Assembly (NCBI RefSeq): GCF_002008315.2
Contig: NZ_MVDG02000001.1
Location: forward strand, 3,472,001 to 3,536,000
DNA length: 64,000 nucleotides
Direction: 5' to 3'
DNA from: Arthrobacter sp. KBS0703
GTDB lineage: Bacteria > Actinomycetota > Actinomycetes > Actinomycetales > Micrococcaceae
The translations under genes were made by a program, and so were the position numbers. Within the stretch, counting starts at the first letter, position 1, and each line of letters opens with the position of its first letter. Positions 8,493-17,318 of this stretch are shown here, one piece after another. Under the pieces are notes generated by a model. It was not told where the DNA came from. It made no database searches and was given only the letters and a program-made list of their open reading frames with translations.

Positions 8493-9557
8493 ATGGATTT
8501 TCCCGCGCTTTCCGTCGATGCCCCTCCGCCGCCGTGGAGCGGCCGTTTCGACGGCGACGGCGAAGCGCACCGCCGCTGGTGGCAGGCGGTGGTTCCATAC
8601 GCGGCCGCCCGGCACCAGCGCAGTCCGCTCCGCGCCGACCCGCCGGTCAGGGTCACCCCGCCTGGCGGCGCGGCCGCCGGCACAACCTCTCCGGGCAGTT
8701 CCCGGCCGGCCGTGCTGCTGGGCTTCTGCAGCGACGAGGGCGTCCGGAACAACAAGGGACGGACCGGTGCCGCGAAGGCGCCCGCCGCCATCCGCACTGC
8801 GCTGGGCCCGCTGGCCTTCCACCTGGACCGGCCCATCCTCGACGCCGGTGACGTGACCGTCCGGGACGGCGAACTCGCGGCAGGCCAGGCCCGGGCCGGG
8901 GTGGCGGTCGCGGCACTGCTCGACGCCGGCAACCTCACCGTGGTGCTCGGCGGCGGCCACGAGACAGCGTTCGCGAGCTACCTCGGCGTCGCCGGTTCCC
9001 GGGCCGTACGCGACGGACGGCGCCTGGGGGTGCTGAACCTGGACGCCCATTTCGATCTCCGCGACGAGGCCGTGCCCGGTTCTGGCACGCCGTTCCTCCA
9101 GATGGCCCGGGCGGAAGCCGCCGCGGGGCGCGAACTGAAGTACGCCGTCGTCGGGATTTCCGAACCGAACAACACGGGAGCGCTGTTCAGCACGGCCCGC
9201 GCACTGGGCGTGAAGTACCTCCTGGACGAGGACTGTGCGCCGGACGCCGTGCAGGCGTTCGTGGCGGACTTCCTGGCCGACGTCGACGTCCTGTACCTGA
9301 CCATCGATCTGGACGTCCTGCCGGCGTCCGTGGCCCCTGGAGTGAGCGCCCCGGCGGCGTTCGGCGTCCCGTTGCCGGTGATCAGTGCCGTGTGCCGGCA
9401 GGTGTGCGCGAGCGGGAAACTGCTGCACGCCGACGTGGCGGAACTGAACCCCTCCTTCGACATTGACAACCGCACGGCCCGGGTGGCGGCGCGCCTGGTC
9501 AACACCCTCTTGGGCAGGACGGCAGCGGCAAGCCAGGGCACGGGCCTGCCGGACTAA
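8493..9557 (+). CDS. hutG: Formimidoylglutamase
   Basis: A 354-residue member of the arginase/ureohydrolase family that cleaves N-formimidoyl-L-glutamate to glutamate and formamide in the cytoplasm, the last step of the short Hut pathway. The binuclear manganese site is visible: GGGHE at residues 153-157, LNLDAHFDLR (Asp184, His186) and TIDLDVLPASVAPG (Asp272, Asp274). The N-terminal WSGRFDGDGEAHRRWWQ segment is typical of HutG. It lies 3.2 kb from hutHU, separated by PBP and two small genes, but shares the upstream palindrome. Its stop overlaps the convergent PBP stop by four bases. Confidence 0.9.
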   Translation: MDFPALSVDAPPPPWSGRFDGDGEAHRRWWQAVVPYAAARHQRSPLRADPPVRVTPPGGAAAGTTSPGSSRPAVLLGFCSDEGVRNNKGRTGAAKAPAAIRTALGPLAFHLDRPILDAGDVTVRDGELAAGQARAGVAVAALLDAGNLTVVLGGGHETAFASYLGVAGSRAVRDGRRLGVLNLDAHFDLRDEAVPGSGTPFLQMARAEAAAGRELKYAVVGISEPNNTGALFSTARALGVKYLLDEDCAPDAVQAFVADFLADVDVLYLTIDLDVLPASVAPGVSAPAAFGVPLPVISAVCRQVCASGKLLHADVAELNPSFDIDNRTARVAARLVNTLLGRTAAASQGTGLPD

Positions 9558-11818
9558 CCCTTTGCGCGGACGGGAGGACTGGCGGCGGGAGGGCCCGCGG
9601 ACGCGCGCGGGCTTGCCGATGAGCGCGGCGTCGGTGTCGGTGCCGGTTTCGGCGCCGGCTTGGGAGCAGGCTTTGTGACGATGGCCGCCGGCGGCTTGGG
9701 GAACGCAGCGGCCGGATACAGCCCTGCCACCTGGAGCATGTAATTCGCCCACTGCGGGCCGGCGATCATGTAGCCGTCAATCCGCGAGTAGAACTTGCCG
9801 TTGATAGTGAGGTTCCGGCCGGGCCGCTGCTGGCCCTCCAGGGCATCGCCGAAGAAGGAGGCCGTGGCCAGGCCGGTGGTGTAGCCCACCACCCAGCTGG
9901 CGCCGTTGTTGTTGTTGGTGCCGGTCTTGGCGGCCACCGGCACAAGGCTCTGGACCTTGGGGTTGATATAGATTCCCGAGCCCTTCGCGAGCATGTCCTG
10001 CAGCGCCTTGTTCACGCCCCGGGCGATGTCCCGGTCCACGGCGCTGCGGCATTCCGGCGCCTGGTCGGGAAGTTTCTGCCCGGCGACGTCCGCCACGCGA
10101 AGGAGTGCGAACGGCGTGCAATACCGGCCGTCGGCGGCAAACGTGGCGAAGGCGTTGGCCATGGACAGCGGGGACACTCCGGTGCCGCCGAGCAGGTTGC
10201 CCAGCTGGTGCATGTTGATGGGGCTCCCGTCGAGTCCGCTGTGCAGGCCCACCGCATTGACCATGTTCTGGATCCCGCAGAAGTCCAGCTGCGCCGCCTC
10301 GGCAAACGTTGCGGTGTTGATGGAGTTGTAGAGGCCGTAGTCGGCCGGCATCTTCCGGTAGTAGCCGGCGGAGGCATTCTGCAGGTCCTCGGCCGCTTCC
10401 AGGCCCGCCTTATTCTGCTTGCTGCTGTAGGCGCCGAGCACCTTCCCGCAGGAGGACCGCCAGCGGAATCCCAGCGGGTACTCCCGCCGCGAAGCATCCA
10501 CCACCTCCGTCATGACCCGCCCCTGATGCAGCCATTCGGCGAACGTGAACGGTTTCATCGTGGATCCGGGCTGGAATCCGCCGGCGCCGTTGAGGTCATT
10601 GCCGTCGGGGTCCGTGGAGTCCACATTGAAGTTCAGCTGGGTATCGAACCTTCCGCGCTGCGGCAAAAAGACGGTGTTCTGCGCCATGGCGAGGATTTTG
10701 CCCGTGCCCGGCTGGACCGTGACCAGCGCGGCGCCCCACTTGGCGGGGTTTGCCCCTGCCGTGGCGTTCACCTGCGCCTGCGCCTTTTCCTGCAGCCGGC
10801 TGTCCAAAGTGGTGGTGATGGTCAATCCGCCGCGGTAGAGCTTCTGCTCGCGCGCTGCCGTGTCCGCCCCGTACGCGGGGCTGTTGAGGATCAGGTGGGT
10901 GACGTAATCACAGAAGTAGGGCGCTATGGTGGCCGCGGCGCAGCCCTGCTGAGAGGGCGCGACCTTCAGCCCCACGCCCGTGGCCACAGCGGCGTCATGC
11001 TGTTTCTTGGTGATCTTGCCCTGGCTGAGCATTGCCGCCAGGACCTGGTTGCGCCGGGCGATGGAGTTCTTGGGGTTGGCCACGGGATCATAGAAGCTGG
11101 GGCTGTTCACCAGCCCCGCGAGCAGCGCCGCCTGGGGAAGGGTCAGTTTGCTGGCCGGCACACTGTAGAAGTACCGGGCCGCCGCTTCGATTCCGTAGGC
11201 TGTCCGGTTGAAGAAGACGATGTTGAGGTAGCCCTCGAGGATCTGGTCCTTGGTGAACTTCTTCTCCAGCGCCATCGCCAACCGCATTTCGCGGAGCTTG
11301 TCCCCCACGCTTTTCTGCCCGCTGAGCACCACCTGGTCCTCGCGGCCGGCTGAAATCAGGGTCTCGTTGGCCACGTTGGTGACGTACTGCTGGGTCAGGG
11401 TCGAGGCCCCCTGCCGCTCGCCGCGCGTCAGGTTGCTGGCCAGGGCCCGGAGAACGCCCTGCGCATCCACACCGCTGTGCTCGTAGAAGCGGCTGTCCTC
11501 GATGGCCACCACGGCGTCCCGGATGAACGGGGACATCTGCTTCAGCGGGACCCGCACCCGGTTTTCCGCGTAGAACGTGGCGATCAGCTTCCCGTCCGCC
11601 GTCACCATCCTGGTGGTCTGCGCCGGCGTGGGAACTACAAGTTCAGTGGGGAGGCCCTTGAAATAGGAGATCGACTTGCTGACTGTGGTGCCCGCGATGG
11701 CGGCGCCCGGAACCAGGAAGCTGGCCACCAAAACGCCGCAGATGCCGCTGACGATCACGAATCCCAGCATCGCCGCCAAGGCCCGCGCCGTCCGGAATAC
11801 AAAGCTTTTGCCTGCCAT
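9554..11818 (-). CDS. Class A penicillin-binding protein
   Basis: A 754-residue bifunctional peptidoglycan synthase. One N-terminal membrane helix (residues 15-42) is followed by the GT51 glycosyltransferase domain, with EDSRFYEHSGVD (107-118) and GASTLTQQ (138-144). The transpeptidase domain has all three motifs: STMK (Ser419), SIN (499-501) and KTGT (631-634). The tail is rich in Pro, Ala, Lys and Ser, as is usual in actinobacterial PBPs. It polymerises glycan strands and cross-links peptides outside the membrane. It stands between hutG and the rest of the hut genes and is unrelated to them. Confidence 0.94.
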   Translation of the reverse strand: MAGKSFVFRTARALAAMLGFVIVSGICGVLVASFLVPGAAIAGTTVSKSISYFKGLPTELVVPTPAQTTRMVTADGKLIATFYAENRVRVPLKQMSPFIRDAVVAIEDSRFYEHSGVDAQGVLRALASNLTRGERQGASTLTQQYVTNVANETLISAGREDQVVLSGQKSVGDKLREMRLAMALEKKFTKDQILEGYLNIVFFNRTAYGIEAAARYFYSVPASKLTLPQAALLAGLVNSPSFYDPVANPKNSIARRNQVLAAMLSQGKITKKQHDAAVATGVGLKVAPSQQGCAAATIAPYFCDYVTHLILNSPAYGADTAAREQKLYRGGLTITTTLDSRLQEKAQAQVNATAGANPAKWGAALVTVQPGTGKILAMAQNTVFLPQRGRFDTQLNFNVDSTDPDGNDLNGAGGFQPGSTMKPFTFAEWLHQGRVMTEVVDASRREYPLGFRWRSSCGKVLGAYSSKQNKAGLEAAEDLQNASAGYYRKMPADYGLYNSINTATFAEAAQLDFCGIQNMVNAVGLHSGLDGSPINMHQLGNLLGGTGVSPLSMANAFATFAADGRYCTPFALLRVADVAGQKLPDQAPECRSAVDRDIARGVNKALQDMLAKGSGIYINPKVQSLVPVAAKTGTNNNNGASWVVGYTTGLATASFFGDALEGQQRPGRNLTINGKFYSRIDGYMIAGPQWANYMLQVAGLYPAAAFPKPPAAIVTKPAPKPAPKPAPTPTPRSSASPRASAGPPAASPPVRAKG

Positions 11819-11980
11819 GAAGTCAGCTCACCAAACGTCGGAAGTGAACTTAGAATACCCGCCGGCCCATGCTCGACAAACCCGGTCCTGGCAGCCGTCA
11901 AATGCCAGTCATCTTACGTTTATTGCCCCAGGCGGCTAGAATGGGCTGCAGTCTCGGCACGAATCACAGAAAGTCAGTAC

Positions 11981-12241
11981 ATGAGCACAGCAACTATGGA
12001 GCGCCCAACCGCTCCTTCAAACGCGGCAGGCTCCTCGGATTCCCGGTCCATCGATTTGGCCTTCACCAGCGCGGACCAGGTCCACGAGGGCTTGGAGAAT
12101 GCGGTGGAAGCCCTGATCGAAACGGCAGCCCAGGACGGCAACTGCGGCATCAGGGTCACGCGCCTCGAACCGGGCCGCTACAAGGTGGCCCTCGACGAGT
12201 CGGTCCCCTTTGGCGAAACCCACGAGGACATCGCAGCCTAG
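11981..12241 (+). CDS. Small conserved-looking protein, function unknown
   Basis: An 86-residue soluble protein beginning MSTATMERPTAPSNAAGSSD. The first 20 residues are Ser/Ala/Pro-rich and probably disordered; the remainder (SIDLAFTSADQVHEGLENAV..., then CGIRVTRLEPGRYKVALDES) looks like a small alpha-beta domain. I do not recognise a family. The frame is open far upstream but the composition becomes protein-like only from 11981. It is divergent from the PBP gene (162 bases between starts) and is followed directly by a strong bidirectional terminator. Confidence 0.7.
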   Translation: MSTATMERPTAPSNAAGSSDSRSIDLAFTSADQVHEGLENAVEALIETAAQDGNCGIRVTRLEPGRYKVALDESVPFGETHEDIAA

Positions 12242-12255
12242 CACGGCCCAACAAA

Positions 12256-12327
12256 GCAAAAAGCCCCCGCCTCTGGTCTCATCCAGTGCCTTAATCGGCC
12301 GGATGATCCCAGGGTCGGGGGCTTTTG
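12256..12327. terminator. Bidirectional hairpin terminator
   Basis: CAAAAAGCCCCCG at 12257-12269 pairs with CGGGGGCTTTTG at 12316-12327, and the stem continues inward (CTGGTCTCATCC against GGATGATCCCAG, two mismatches). A-tract and T-tract flank the stem on both sides, so it can stop both the upstream small gene and the convergent gene at 12338-12574. Confidence 0.9.
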
Positions 12328-12337
12328 TTTGCCTGGC

Positions 12338-12574
12338 TTACGTCCGTCGGACCTGCACGCCGTCGGACTTCATGAAGAGCTGCGTCTCGGAGATCCCGCT
12401 GCTGACGAGCCACAGAACGTTTCCGCTCCGTGAGACTTCCTCCACCTCGCCTGCGGCAATAACATGCGCGTGCTTGATGATTTCGACCCGCTCGCCCGCG
12501 TGCAACGATCCCCAATCGGAAACCGTGGCCGTGTGTGCGATGCGCCTGGACAGGACTGCCCCGCGTGCTTTCAT
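12338..12574 (-). CDS. Small protein, function unknown
   Basis: A 78-residue basic beta-rich protein (MKARGAVLSRRIAHTATVSD... ending SDGVQVRR). No family is recognised; the SH3-like rhythm of short strands (GERVEIIKHAHVIAAGEVEE) suggests a small barrel. ATG 12574 is preferred over an in-frame GTG at 12610 because a purine-rich AAAGGGG precedes it at about 11 bases, whereas the GTG has nothing. It is downstream of hutH but behind a hairpin, so it is probably transcribed separately. Confidence 0.6.
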   Translation of the reverse strand: MKARGAVLSRRIAHTATVSDWGSLHAGERVEIIKHAHVIAAGEVEEVSRSGNVLWLVSSGISETQLFMKSDGVQVRRT

Positions 12575-12693
12575 TTGAACTTCTACCCCTTTGTGGATGT
12601 TCTCTGCCACAGCGTCTTTGATGTGACTTTCACTACACCTTCAGTTCTACTACAATCCGCGAGCCCGTGCGTGGAGCGTTGCAGAGTATTTCG

Positions 12694-12723
12694 GCGCCGC
12701 CGGCAAATGTTTGCCGGCGGCGC
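12694..12723. terminator. Hairpin terminator after hutH
   Basis: GCGCCGCCGGCAAA (12694-12707) and TTTGCCGGCGGCGC (12710-12723) form a perfect 14-base stem with a minimal loop, starting 14 bases after the hutH stop. There is no long T-run, as is common in high-GC actinobacteria. Confidence 0.8.
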
Positions 12724-12736
12724 AGATTGTTCACCT

Positions 12737-14329
12737 TTAGGCAAGGATTCCGACGGCGGATTCGGCCGCCGCCCTGACCTCGCCGGAGGCGACCAGCACA
12801 TCGGCTGCTTCCAGTTCCGGTGAGAGGAACCTGTCGGCCCCCGGGCCCTCGACGACGCCGCGGAGCGCAGCGACCACCGCGGCGCCCGCCGGTCCCGGAG
12901 TCAGCTGGCCGCCGGAGAGCTGGGTGCGCATGTCGAGGGCGCGGGCGGACGTCACCAGTTCGATCGCCAGGACGCGGCGCAGGTTCTCGACGGACTTCCT
13001 GAGTTTCCGGGCGGCGTGCCAGCCCATGGACACATGGTCCTCCTGCATGGCGGAGCTCGGGATGGAGTCCACGGAAGCCGGCACCGCCAGCCGCTTGTTG
13101 TCCGAGACCAGCCCGGCCTGGGTGTACTGCGCGATCATGAGCCCCGAATCCACGCCGGGATCGGCGGCGAGGAATGCCGGGAGCCCGTGCGAACGCGCCG
13201 GATCCAGCATGCGGTCGGTGCGGCGCTCGGCGATGGAACTCAAATCGGCCACGGCGATCGCCAGGAAGTCGAGGACGTACGCCACGGGGGCACCGTGGAA
13301 GTTGCCGTTGGAGGTCACCCGGCCGTCCGGGAGGACCACGGGGTTGTCGATGGCCGCCGCCAGTTCGCGGGAAGCCACCAGGTCCGCGTGGTCCACGGTG
13401 TCGCGGACCGCGCCGGCAACCTGCGGTGCGCAGCGCAGCGAGTAGGCGTCCTGGACCCTGGAGTCGCCGACGCGGTGTGAGGCAACGATCGGGGAATTGG
13501 ACAGCACGCGCAGCATGTTGTCCGCGCTGGCGGCCTGGCCGGGGTGCGGCCGCAGGGCCGCGTGCAGCTCGGGGAGGAACACCTGGTCCGTGCCGAGCAG
13601 CGCCTCGACGCTGAGCGCGGCGGTGATGTCCGCCGTCGTCAGCAACTGGCGGAGATCCGCGATGGCCATGAGGAGCATGCCCAGCATGCCCTCGGTGCCG
13701 TTCACGAGTGCCAGGCCCTCCTTCTCCGCCAGGACGACGGGCTCAATGCCGTGGTCGGCGAGGAGCTCGGACACGGGGCGGCAGTCCTTGCCGCCGTACA
13801 GCACGCCGTCGGGTCCGGTGGCTTCGCCTTCGCCCATGAGCACCAGGGCGCAATGCGAGAGCGGCGCGAGGTCGCCGGAGCAGCCCAGCGAGCCAAATTC
13901 GCGGACCACCGGGGTGATGCCGGCGTTGAGCACGTCCACCATCGTCTGCAGGACCACCGGGCGGACGCCGGTGCGGCCGGAGGCGAGGGTCTTGGCACGG
14001 AGGAACATGATGCCGCGGACCACTTCGCGTTCGACGGCCGGGCCCATGCCGGCGGCGTGGCTGCGGATGAGCGACTTCTGCAGCTGTGTGCGCAGCTCGT
14101 TGGGGATGTGCCGGTTGGCGAGGGCCCCGAAGCCCGTGGAGATGCCGTATGCGGGGACGTCGCTGGAGGCGAGTTCGTCGATGTGGGCGCGGACCTTGGC
14201 GACGGTGGCCAGCGCTTCCGGAGAGATGGCCACCTTGGCGTTGTGGCGTGCGACGGCGACAACGTCCTCGGGGGTGACCCCGCTGGAGCCGAGAGTAACG
14301 GTCAGCGGTTCGTGGGTGGTGAGAGTCAT
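12737..14329 (-). CDS. hutH: Histidine ammonia-lyase
   Basis: A 530-residue cytoplasmic enzyme that deaminates L-histidine to urocanate, the first Hut step. The prosthetic-group motif is EFGSLGCSGDLAPLSH with Cys150-Ser151-Gly152; the tripeptide that cyclises to MIO is usually Ala-Ser-Gly. I recall Cys in this place in other actinobacterial HutH, so I take it as a lineage variant. YGISTGFG (61-68) carries the conserved active-site Tyr61. The gene lies downstream of hutU (88-base gap containing a repeat) and is closed by the hairpin at 12694-12723. Confidence 0.95.
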   Translation of the reverse strand: MTLTTHEPLTVTLGSSGVTPEDVVAVARHNAKVAISPEALATVAKVRAHIDELASSDVPAYGISTGFGALANRHIPNELRTQLQKSLIRSHAAGMGPAVEREVVRGIMFLRAKTLASGRTGVRPVVLQTMVDVLNAGITPVVREFGSLGCSGDLAPLSHCALVLMGEGEATGPDGVLYGGKDCRPVSELLADHGIEPVVLAEKEGLALVNGTEGMLGMLLMAIADLRQLLTTADITAALSVEALLGTDQVFLPELHAALRPHPGQAASADNMLRVLSNSPIVASHRVGDSRVQDAYSLRCAPQVAGAVRDTVDHADLVASRELAAAIDNPVVLPDGRVTSNGNFHGAPVAYVLDFLAIAVADLSSIAERRTDRMLDPARSHGLPAFLAADPGVDSGLMIAQYTQAGLVSDNKRLAVPASVDSIPSSAMQEDHVSMGWHAARKLRKSVENLRRVLAIELVTSARALDMRTQLSGGQLTPGPAGAAVVAALRGVVEGPGADRFLSPELEAADVLVASGEVRAAAESAVGILA

Positions 14330-14348
14330 GATCCCTACTTAATTCTGG

Positions 14349-14413
14349 TGGTTGAGCCTGAGGACCGCTGGTTGAGCCTGTCGAACCTCGATCTCGACAA
14401 GCTCGACCAGCGG
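14349..14413. repeat. Dispersed REP-like repeat forming a hairpin
   Basis: TGGTTGAGCCTG occurs twice (14349-14360, 14369-14380). CCGCTGGTTGAGCCTGTCG (14365-14383) is mirrored by CGACAAGCTCGACCAGCGG (14395-14413) with two mismatches, giving a 19-base stem between hutU and hutH. The same GGTTGAGCCTGTCG word recurs inverted at 21427-21440. Confidence 0.7.
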
Positions 14414-14417
14414 TTGG

Positions 14418-16115
14418 TTAGCGGTTTTCTTTCATGGGGATGCGGACGCCGCGTTCGTTGGCTATCTCGAGGGCGCGGTCGTAGCCGGCGTCGGCGTGGC
14501 GGATCACGCCCATGCCCGGGTCGTTGGTCAGGAGGCGCTCGAGTTTCTGCGCGGCGAGGTCGGTGCCGTCGGCCACGGAGACCTGGCCGGCGTGGATGGA
14601 CCGGCCGATGCCGACGCCGCCACCGTGGTGGATCGAGACCCAGGTCGCGCCCGAGGCGGTGTTGAGCAGCGCGTTCAGCAGCGGCCAGTCGGCAATCGCG
14701 TCGGAGCCGTCGGCCATGGCCTCGGTCTCGCGGTACGGGGAGGCGACGGAGCCGGAGTCGAGGTGGTCGCGGCCGATCACGATGGGCGCCTTGACCTTGC
14801 CCTCCTTGACCAGCCGGTTGAAGAGCAGGCCGGCCTTGGCGCGTTCGCCGTAGCCGAGCCAGCAGATCCGCGCCGGCAGGCCCTCGAACTCCACCCGTTC
14901 CTGCGCGGCGTCGATCCAGCGGTGCAGGTGCTTGTTCTCCGGGAAGAGCTCCTTGATCGCCGCATCGGTGACCGCGATGTCCTCCGGGTCCCCGGAGAGC
15001 GCGACCCAGCGGAACGGGCCCAGGCCCTCGCAGAACAGCGGCCGGATGTAGGCCGGGACGAACCCGGGGAACTCGAACGCCCGGTCATAGCCGCCCGTGC
15101 GGGCCTCGTCACGGATGGAGTTGCCGTAGTCGAAGACCTCGGCGCCGGCGTCCTGGAACTCCACCATGGCCTGGACCTGCTTCGCCATCGAGGCCTGGGC
15201 CTTCTTGGTGAACCCTTCCGGATCCGCCGCGGCCTCGGTGTGCCATTCGGCGACCGTGATGCCCTCGGGCAGGTAGGAGAGCGGGTCATGCGCACTGGTC
15301 TGGTCCGTGACGATGTCCACGGTCAGCTCCCCGGCATTGTGGCGGCGCAGGATCTCCGGGAAGACCTCCGCGGCGTTGCCCACATACCCGACCGACCAGC
15401 CGCGGCGCTCGGCCTTGGCCGCCAGGACCTTCGCGATCGCGGCGTCCAGGTCGGTCTCGACCTCGTCGAGGTAGCGCTTGCCGGCCCGGCGGCGCAGCCG
15501 GGTCTCGTCGACGTCGACAATCAGGCAGGCGCCCTCGTTCAGCGTGACGGCGAGCGGCTGGGCCCCGCCCATGCCGCCGCAACCGCCGGTGAGGGTCAGC
15601 GTGCCGGCCAGGGTGCCGTTCTCGTCCCCGGTGAGCTTGCGCGCGATCGCGGCGAAGGTCTCGAAGGTGCCCTGCAGGATGCCCTGGGTGCCGATATAGA
15701 TCCAGGACCCGGCGGTCATCTGCCCGTACATCATCAGGCCCTCGGCCTCGAGCCGGCGGAACTCGGGCCAGTTCGCCCAATCCCCCACCAGGTTCGAGTT
15801 CGCCAGCAGCACCCGCGGCGCCCACTCGTTGGTCCGGAACACACCCACCGGCTTGCCGGACTGGACCAGCAGCGTCTCGTCCTTCTCCATGGTCTCCAGG
15901 GTGCGGGTGATCGCGTCGAACGCGGCCCAGGACCGGACCGCACGGCCGGTCCCGCCGTACACCACCAGGTCATCCGGGCGCTCGGCAACCTCCGGGTCCA
16001 GGTTGTTCATCAGCATCCGCAGCGGGGCTTCCGTCTGCCAGGACCTGGCGGTGAGCTCGGTACCGCGGGCAGCTTTGACCGGGCGGGCACCGGTGGTGAA
16101 ATCGGCGGGTGCCAT
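14418..16115 (-). CDS. hutU: Urocanate hydratase
   Basis: A 565-residue NAD-dependent enzyme converting urocanate to imidazolone propionate. It shows the glycine-rich [20 protein letters not shown] segment and, in the C-terminal third, [15 protein letters not shown] with the conserved cysteine. Length is normal (about 550-560). It is the first gene of the leftward hutUH unit; a predicted regulator site lies 97 bases upstream of its start. Imidazolonepropionase (hutI) is not in this window, so the pathway is completed elsewhere. Confidence 0.95.
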   Translation of the reverse strand: MAPADFTTGARPVKAARGTELTARSWQTEAPLRMLMNNLDPEVAERPDDLVVYGGTGRAVRSWAAFDAITRTLETMEKDETLLVQSGKPVGVFRTNEWAPRVLLANSNLVGDWANWPEFRRLEAEGLMMYGQMTAGSWIYIGTQGILQGTFETFAAIARKLTGDENGTLAGTLTLTGGCGGMGGAQPLAVTLNEGACLIVDVDETRLRRRAGKRYLDEVETDLDAAIAKVLAAKAERRGWSVGYVGNAAEVFPEILRRHNAGELTVDIVTDQTSAHDPLSYLPEGITVAEWHTEAAADPEGFTKKAQASMAKQVQAMVEFQDAGAEVFDYGNSIRDEARTGGYDRAFEFPGFVPAYIRPLFCEGLGPFRWVALSGDPEDIAVTDAAIKELFPENKHLHRWIDAAQERVEFEGLPARICWLGYGERAKAGLLFNRLVKEGKVKAPIVIGRDHLDSGSVASPYRETEAMADGSDAIADWPLLNALLNTASGATWVSIHHGGGVGIGRSIHAGQVSVADGTDLAAQKLERLLTNDPGMGVIRHADAGYDRALEIANERGVRIPMKENR

Positions 16116-16211
16116 GAGGGGCTCCTTCGTGTGTTCAGTGGTTCGGGGAAGTGGTTCTGTATCAACTAAAGCCTGTCCCGGGCCCCGGAAACAGGGGGTT
16201 CAGGCCGGTGC

Positions 16212-16229
16212 TGTCCGGGATTCCAGACG
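16212..16229. promoter_or_regulatory. Predicted Hut regulator operator in front of hutU
   Basis: TGTCCGGGATTCCAGACG fits the palindromic consensus TGTCYGGNATNCCRGACA seen best at 17257-17274. It sits about 100 bases upstream of the hutU start in the gap between hutU and iclR. Confidence 0.65.
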
Positions 16230-16247
16230 CACCCCTCCCCCCGTTGC

Positions 16248-16298
16248 GCTATCACTCCCGGTGGCTAAAACGGGCGAATGACAGCCCAAAGTGATAGC
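16248..16298. repeat. Inverted repeat behind the iclR gene
   Basis: GCTATCACT (16248-16256) and AGTGATAGC (16290-16298) are a perfect 9-base inverted repeat, 33 bases apart, with a nested CCCG/CGGG pair. It begins 20 bases after the iclR stop and precedes the hutU operator. It may be the iclR terminator; no T-run is present. Confidence 0.5.
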
Positions 16299-16317
16299 TC
16301 AACCGGGGGTGGGGTTG

Positions 16318-17154
16318 TCAGGCGGGTTGCCGGCGGCCGTGGATGCGGACGGAGAGCTCGTCGGCGACCTTCTGCACGCGCGCGGCGAGCGCCGGCCACT
16401 GGTCAGCCGGGAGCTTGTCCTCGAGGAAGGTCACGGCGACTGCCGCCGTCGGCCATCCCAGGTGGTCCGTGACGGCGGCGGCGATGGAACCGAAGCCGGG
16501 CGTCACCTCGCCGTGTTCCGTGGCGTAGCCGCGCTGGCGGACCTGGTCCAGGTGCGAGGAGAGAGCCGAGTACTTCATGATGGCCCCCTCCACCTCGTGC
16601 CGGGCGCTGAACGCGGCGGCATTGGGATACAGCGCCCGGACCTGGGACTTGGGCAGCGCGGCGAGGATGGCCCGCCCGCTGGCGGTGAGGTGGCTCGGCA
16701 GCCGCACGCCGACGTCGGTCACGAGCGACGGCCGGTTCTTTGCGCGCTCCTCCACGATGTACAGCACGTCCCGACCGTGCAGCACCGCAAGGTGCGCGCT
16801 CTCGCCGATCGCGTCCACGAGGGAAGCGAGCACGGGCCGCCCCAGCCGGGACAGCGGCTCCTGCCGCGAGTAGGCGGAACTCAGTTCGAAGGCGCTGATG
16901 CCGAGGCCATAGCGCTGTTCCTCGTGCAGGTGCAGGACAAAGCCGTTGGCCTCCATCACCCCCAGGAGGTGGTAGACACTCGAACGCGGCAGTCCTAGCG
17001 CAGTGGCAATGTTCGACGCCGCCATCGGGCCCCGCCTTGAGGCCAGCAGTTTGAGGATCCTGAGGGTGTTTTCGGCCGCCGGCACCTTCGACGTCGCCTT
17101 TGCAGCCGCCTTCGGTGCCCGCACCGCTGCCTGCGGCGCCGGGGTGTCTGCCAT
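16318..17154 (-). CDS. IclR-family regulator, probable Hut repressor/activator
   Basis: A 278-residue DNA-binding protein. After a 25-residue Ala/Pro/Lys-rich lead comes the IclR winged helix (ENTLRILKLLASRRGPMAAS... ALGLPRSSVYHLLGVMEANG), then the GAF-like effector domain with SHLTASGRAILAAL. ATG 17154 is preceded by GGAGGA. It stands between hutU and a divergent SDR. Its intergenic region holds two copies of the palindrome that also precedes hutG and hutU, so autoregulation and hut control are likely. The inducer is presumably histidine or urocanate; this is inferred from position. Confidence 0.85.
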   Translation of the reverse strand: MADTPAPQAAVRAPKAAAKATSKVPAAENTLRILKLLASRRGPMAASNIATALGLPRSSVYHLLGVMEANGFVLHLHEEQRYGLGISAFELSSAYSRQEPLSRLGRPVLASLVDAIGESAHLAVLHGRDVLYIVEERAKNRPSLVTDVGVRLPSHLTASGRAILAALPKSQVRALYPNAAAFSARHEVEGAIMKYSALSSHLDQVRQRGYATEHGEVTPGFGSIAAAVTDHLGWPTAAVAVTFLEDKLPADQWPALAARVQKVADELSVRIHGRRQPA

Positions 17155-17189
17155 TTTTCCTCCGTCGTTCCGGTCCCGTGCGGGGCTCG

Positions 17190-17207
17190 TGTCCGGGATA
17201 CCGTACT
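17190..17207. promoter_or_regulatory. Second, weaker Hut-type operator
   Basis: TGTCCGGGATACCGTACT matches the left half and centre of the consensus; the right half is degenerate. It is 36 bases upstream of the iclR start. Confidence 0.45.
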
Positions 17208-17256
17208 TAAGCGTGCACCTTCGGGACTGACCTGCGGGTCGAAGCGAAGACCTACC

Positions 17257-17274
17257 TGTCCGGAATACCAGACA
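17257..17274. promoter_or_regulatory. Best Hut-type operator, iclR/SDR divergent region
   Basis: TGTCCGGAATACCAGACA is the most symmetrical copy: its reverse complement differs at only four positions, at mirror positions in the arms and centre. It lies 45 bases before the SDR start and 103 bases before iclR, and could control both. Confidence 0.65.
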
Positions 17275-17318
17275 ATTGCCGCATGTTCCACCGGCGGGCG
17301 CCGGAGGTAGCGTTAGGC

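Noticed and set aside
7016..8938. A 640-codon antisense frame over the purine permease
   Set aside because: Shadow of a transporter gene; composition dominated by Asp/Gly/His/Arg without any motif.
14496..16169. A 557-codon antisense frame over hutU
   Set aside because: Shadow frame; hutU on the other strand is certain.
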